Source: Cytobacillus sp. IB215665
Lineage (GTDB): Bacteria > Bacillota > Bacilli > Bacillales > SM2101
DNA: 64,000 bases
Reading direction: 5' to 3'
Assembly: GCF_033963835.1 (NCBI RefSeq)
Contig: NZ_JAXBME010000018.1
Coordinates: 35,837-99,836, forward strand
The position numbers and the translations under genes were made by a program. Position 1 is the stretch's first letter; every line of letters begins with the position of its first letter. The notes under the pieces were generated by a model that was not told the DNA's origin, searched no databases, and saw nothing but the letters and a program-made list of their open reading frames with translations. Below are positions 61,346 through 64,000 of this stretch, piece after piece.

Positions 61346-62289
61346 TTGATTCGAAACTAAAATAGACCGATAACATGTTAAATGTTAATTTTCCAAGTTC
61401 ATTGATGTAATGGATTATCTTAAAACCTAATAACCTTATATTAATGCATATACATGAAATGAATGATATTAAAAGGGTGTGTCAGTTATTCTCCTGAAAA
61501 AACTCCACGAATTTAGCTTGATAGTATCGATTTTCAGGCTTTTTGGAGTTTGTTAGAAACAAATCATAAATACTAGGAACAAAATAACACATCATTTTTG
61601 ACATACATTCTAAGCAAAAAAACTAGTAAGGAAATTGCTTAATTATTATTTTACTACAGCTGTTGGAGTTGATTTTAAGGCTCTTGTTTCTAACCCAATC
61701 GTCCGATACATATTTTGATGAAAGGGAATAGTATATACAATGTTTGTATTTGGTGTCATCATTTCTTGTATAGCACCAATCCCTATTCCATATATTGCTA
61801 TTTTAATAATAGAAGTTATAAATTTGATGGGTCATATCTAGGTAAGTAGTTGATTTATCTAATTTTCTGCTACAAACATAGCAATTGACCCCCTTTGTCT
61901 TTCTCCCTCTGAAAGCAGTTCCTCCAATCCTATCCTTCAGCAAGATTTATGGGATTGCTGCTATCAACGCTTATAATAGAACTTCTTCTAACCACGGTTT
62001 AATCCAATTATGATATGGATATCTACCCTGCAAAAAAGGGTGTTCACAGTGTTGCTGCTGTAGACCGCAAAGCAATGTCTATAAGGGAGCATCTGATGAA
62101 AATAGGAGCAATAGATTGTATATCTCAATTAAAATTAAAAATATTATTTCAGCACTATCTTTTTTTGAATATAGATCAAGGACCTATATTCAAATTATGC
62201 AATAAATCTAGTATATAAAGCCTGATTTATAATAAATACTTATAGAATTAAAGCGCCAGTTAGCGGAGCTATTTTAAACTTTAGTACTT
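61346..62289. other. Gene-poor stretch with a faint coding remnant
   Basis: About 950 bases without an intact gene. On the minus strand, 61836 to 61646, an open frame without a start ends in a plausible C-terminus (IVYTIPFHQNMYRTIGLETR), as from a broken membrane protein. A perfect 8 bp inverted repeat AAACTCCA/TGGAGTTT spans 61500-61551. The open frame at 62015 has no ribosome site and looks accidental. Confidence 0.35.
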
Positions 62290-62835
62290 AGATTCATTCA
62301 ACTATAATACTTCTCCATCTTTCTATGCTTTAAAAAGAAATAAATTCTCTATCATATATTCAACTGCTCTGTCGATATCGTTAGATTCTCGGTTGTCTGA
62401 TTTGTAATATGGTGCAATTACATAATCCAATATATGTAGACCTCTTCCCAAATAATTTGATGTTCTTCCCCATACGGTTTCTGCTTAGGTTCGTGTACTA
62501 AATGAATCCCTTTTAGCGTCGGGCCAAGGATACAACAGCCTGCATTATATCCTCCATATAGAAAATCTCTTTTTTCTCTAAAATATTATTTAACAATTTC
62601 ATCGAAACCACTTAACCTCATTGATTGCGCAAGAACAAAAGTATTGCCACCTTTTATCCGTATAAAATCTTATTGATCAAACTTTTCTTTCAATCCTTCG
62701 TGGTTACAAAATTACTTATTTAGGTCCAAAATATCCACTGTGAAACCTATTCTTTAAGATCTCGCTATGCTCTATTTCTGTTGGCAATGAATCATTATGT
62801 TAAGTATTGCTCCATTAAATTCGGTTAGTAGTCTA
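62290..62835 (-). pseudogene. Peptidase S51 / type 1 glutamine amidotransferase-like pseudogene
   Basis: Broken minus-strand frames together read as a peptidase E-like protein: near 62670 IKGGNTFVLAQSMRLSGFDE, near 62560 FLYGGYNAGCCILGPTLKG with the position of the catalytic serine (usually SAG), then HILDYVIAPYYKSDNRESND and a tail KDGEVL after an in-frame TAG. Several frame changes and stops separate the pieces. The pattern of GGNTF, GGYSAG and ILDY is characteristic of S51 enzymes. The gene is dead. Confidence 0.6.
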
Positions 62836-63476
62836 GCTTCAAAACAAAAAAACACATAGAGATCTTCAATGGAAAACCCATGTGTTATATTTACTTAATC
62901 TATGGAAATGTATCATTAAATTTAAGAAAGAAGATTTTTCCTGAATCAACACTGCAAAGAAACCTATAAATCAATTGTTTTAAAAAAACACGACATTACT
63001 TAATATTTTTGATCGAGCCACATCTTTTATACCGTCTAATGACTCGTGAGCTATTTATTGATAATTTGCCATATATACAACATAACTGCACCATAAACCT
63101 TTTTGACACGAAAATAAGAAGTCCTTCAAATTTCATAGTTCCAAACGTTTCTTACCTAACTTCAACGGAGAAGACGATTTACTAAGACGATTTACTCATG
63201 TCCTATCACCTGGTGACACTATATGCTAGTGCAATGAGAGAACGCAAACCTATAAATTGTCAATTAACCACAAACGTTCATTTAAATCTAAATTGGTTTG
63301 CCATGGCTACACATTACATTTCTGAATTAAAAGCTGTATATTTATTAGACAATTCTATCTTTAGCTTTGTTAAGAATATGGATTATTCCATATTTTCCAT
63401 TTAAACTCTGAATCTATACATATGATTAAAAATTCAATTTATTTCTGTTGTTATCTATTCAAAGGATATTTTTCAT
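62836..63476. other. Gene-poor stretch, nothing firm
   Basis: About 640 bases. A minus-strand hairpin AACACAT/ATGTGTT followed by a T run (about 62847-62887) could be a terminator. The 68-codon frame at 63198 has no ribosome site or family likeness and is not called. Confidence 0.35.
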
Positions 63477-63891
63477 CTAAACGTGAGCCATTTTTTGAAT
63501 ATACTCGTCTAATTTCCCTTGAGAAACCTTATTCTTTGTCCATTCACTTAATGTATTCCTATCGTTTACGTATTCCATTATGGGTATAGCAAAGCCACAA
63601 CTAGTTTGAACAGCTTCTATATCGACGACAAAAACTTGTCTAGCTGACTCTGACAGGATATTAGGATAATAATCTTCCATCCATGTATAATATTGAGCTG
63701 TATATTTTTTTATAACTTTACCATATCCATATGCTCTTAAAATGGGAGGCTTTTGTTCAAAGCTACACCACATGAAAGTAATTCTTGGATTATCTTGTAA
63801 ATGATTTGCTGTTTCGTTCCCACTACCCGCTAAATCCACATAAGAAATGGTTTGGTTATTGACAACCTTTAAAGAATCGTACCCTTTTGCT
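63477..63891 (-). pseudogene. Pyridoxamine 5'-phosphate oxidase-like protein, 5' end replaced by an IS end
   Basis: The frame from about residue A-K-G-Y-D-S-L-K onward matches PNPOx-like flavoproteins (YVDLAGSGNETANHL, RITFMWCSFEQKPPILRAYG), which are about 180 residues long. The first 35-40 residues, including the first beta strands of the flavin fold, are missing. In their place, just upstream of 63891, is the hairpin end of an IS200/IS605-type element. The open frame continues a few codons into the IS and could begin at GTG 63905, but a working protein is unlikely. Confidence 0.7.
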
Positions 63892-64000
63892 GTTGAACTA
63901 CCCACCCCTTATCAGACCTTACGGTCATGATTGAAGTGGGGGATTCCTAAGTACGGAAACCTAACGGCTTCTAATTGATTAGGCTATCCCCGTAGTTCCT
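63892..64000 (-). mobile_element. IS200/IS605-type right end with omega-RNA-like hairpin (runs off window)
   Basis: On the minus strand CCCACTTC (63933-63940) pairs with GGGGTGGG (63901-63908), enclosing ATCA/TGAT and GACC-GTAA-GGTC, a long hairpin with a tetraloop, followed by TAGTTCAAC and the junction at 63892/63891. GAATCCCCCACTTCAA before the hairpin is typical of the 3' end of TnpB (IS1341-type) elements, where the end also encodes the guide RNA of TnpB. The first 30 bases at the window edge could be the last codons of tnpB (NYGDSLIN then TAG), but the frame cannot be confirmed. Confidence 0.6.

Noticed and set aside
62015..62218. 67-codon plus-strand frame
   Set aside because: No ribosome site, no likeness to any family, and it lies in a decayed region.
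63198..63404. 68-codon plus-strand frame
   Set aside because: No ribosome site or domain; the surrounding DNA is eroded.
1..64000. CRISPR arrays, tRNA or rRNA genes
   Set aside because: No regularly spaced palindromic repeats with unique spacers, no tRNA cloverleaf and no rRNA sequence was seen; the regular repeats at 36054 and 39432 are iterons without spacers of CRISPR size.

Overview
The window looks like about two thirds of a large low-GC plasmid from a Gram-positive Bacillaceae host, with a less compact, partly decayed segment attached. The grounds are strong GGAGG-type ribosome binding sites, frequent TTG and GTG starts, S-layer-homology (SLH) proteins, a Bce-type peptide-resistance module, a Rep_3 initiator with an iteron array, and a conjugation-type secretion locus. 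No tRNA, rRNA or CRISPR array was recognised. All family calls come from motifs and domain order read by eye; no database search was run.

Positions 1-10900 hold the end of a Gram-positive type IV secretion (conjugation) cluster: a small PrgI-like membrane protein, a VirB4 N-domain-like protein, the VirB4/TrsE ATPase, a large VirB6/TrbL-like channel protein, a two-domain cell-wall hydrolase and a VirB2-sized membrane protein. An SLH surface protein and an acidic secreted protein follow. Positions 11200-22900 hold a nearly complete Tad (Flp-type) pilus locus on the same strand: three ParA/TadZ-like proteins of which two have degenerate P-loops, a prepilin peptidase (TadV), small membrane and pseudopilin-like proteins, CpaB/RcpC, a truncated degenerate TadA copy beside an intact TadA, TadB, TadC and a Flp-like pilin. 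A long structured RNA ending in a terminator lies between tadB and tadC.

Positions 23000-36040 hold two giant (about 1910 residue) paralogous fibronectin-like surface proteins with a TadE-like gene between them, then two small unknown genes. The paralogs share islands of near-identical DNA inside more diverged sequence. Positions 36050-42000 are the replication and maintenance part: a first direct-repeat array beside a winged-helix protein, a second SLH protein, a 21-22 bp iteron array and the Rep_3 initiator. Then come an HExxH protein, a XerS-like tyrosine recombinase and, on the minus strand, a Fic protein directly upstream of a HepT-like HEPN toxin.

From about 45.5 kb to the end genes are sparse and many are broken: a frameshifted SBBP beta-propeller protein, a truncated ABC ATPase joined to an acetyltransferase fragment, glycosyltransferase and IS110-like remnants, a peptidase S51 pseudogene, and a PNPOx-like gene cut by the end of an IS200/IS605-type element that carries an omega-RNA-like hairpin. 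Intact here are a polysaccharide deacetylase, a YxeA-BceB-BceA-kinase-regulator module with two matching operator palindromes, a short two-cysteine secreted peptide, and a BdbD/BdbC disulfide-forming pair.

Taken together, the first 36 kb reads as one co-oriented programme that builds a cell-surface apparatus, namely a DNA or protein secretion channel, a Tad pilus and very large adhesin-like proteins, carried on a self-replicating plasmid. The best candidates for something undescribed are the HepT-Fic pair (Fic in the place usually held by the MntA nucleotidyltransferase), the merged T4SS-Tad-adhesin locus with its paired active and inactive ATPases, the structured RNA before tadC, and the disulfide-peptide neighbourhood.
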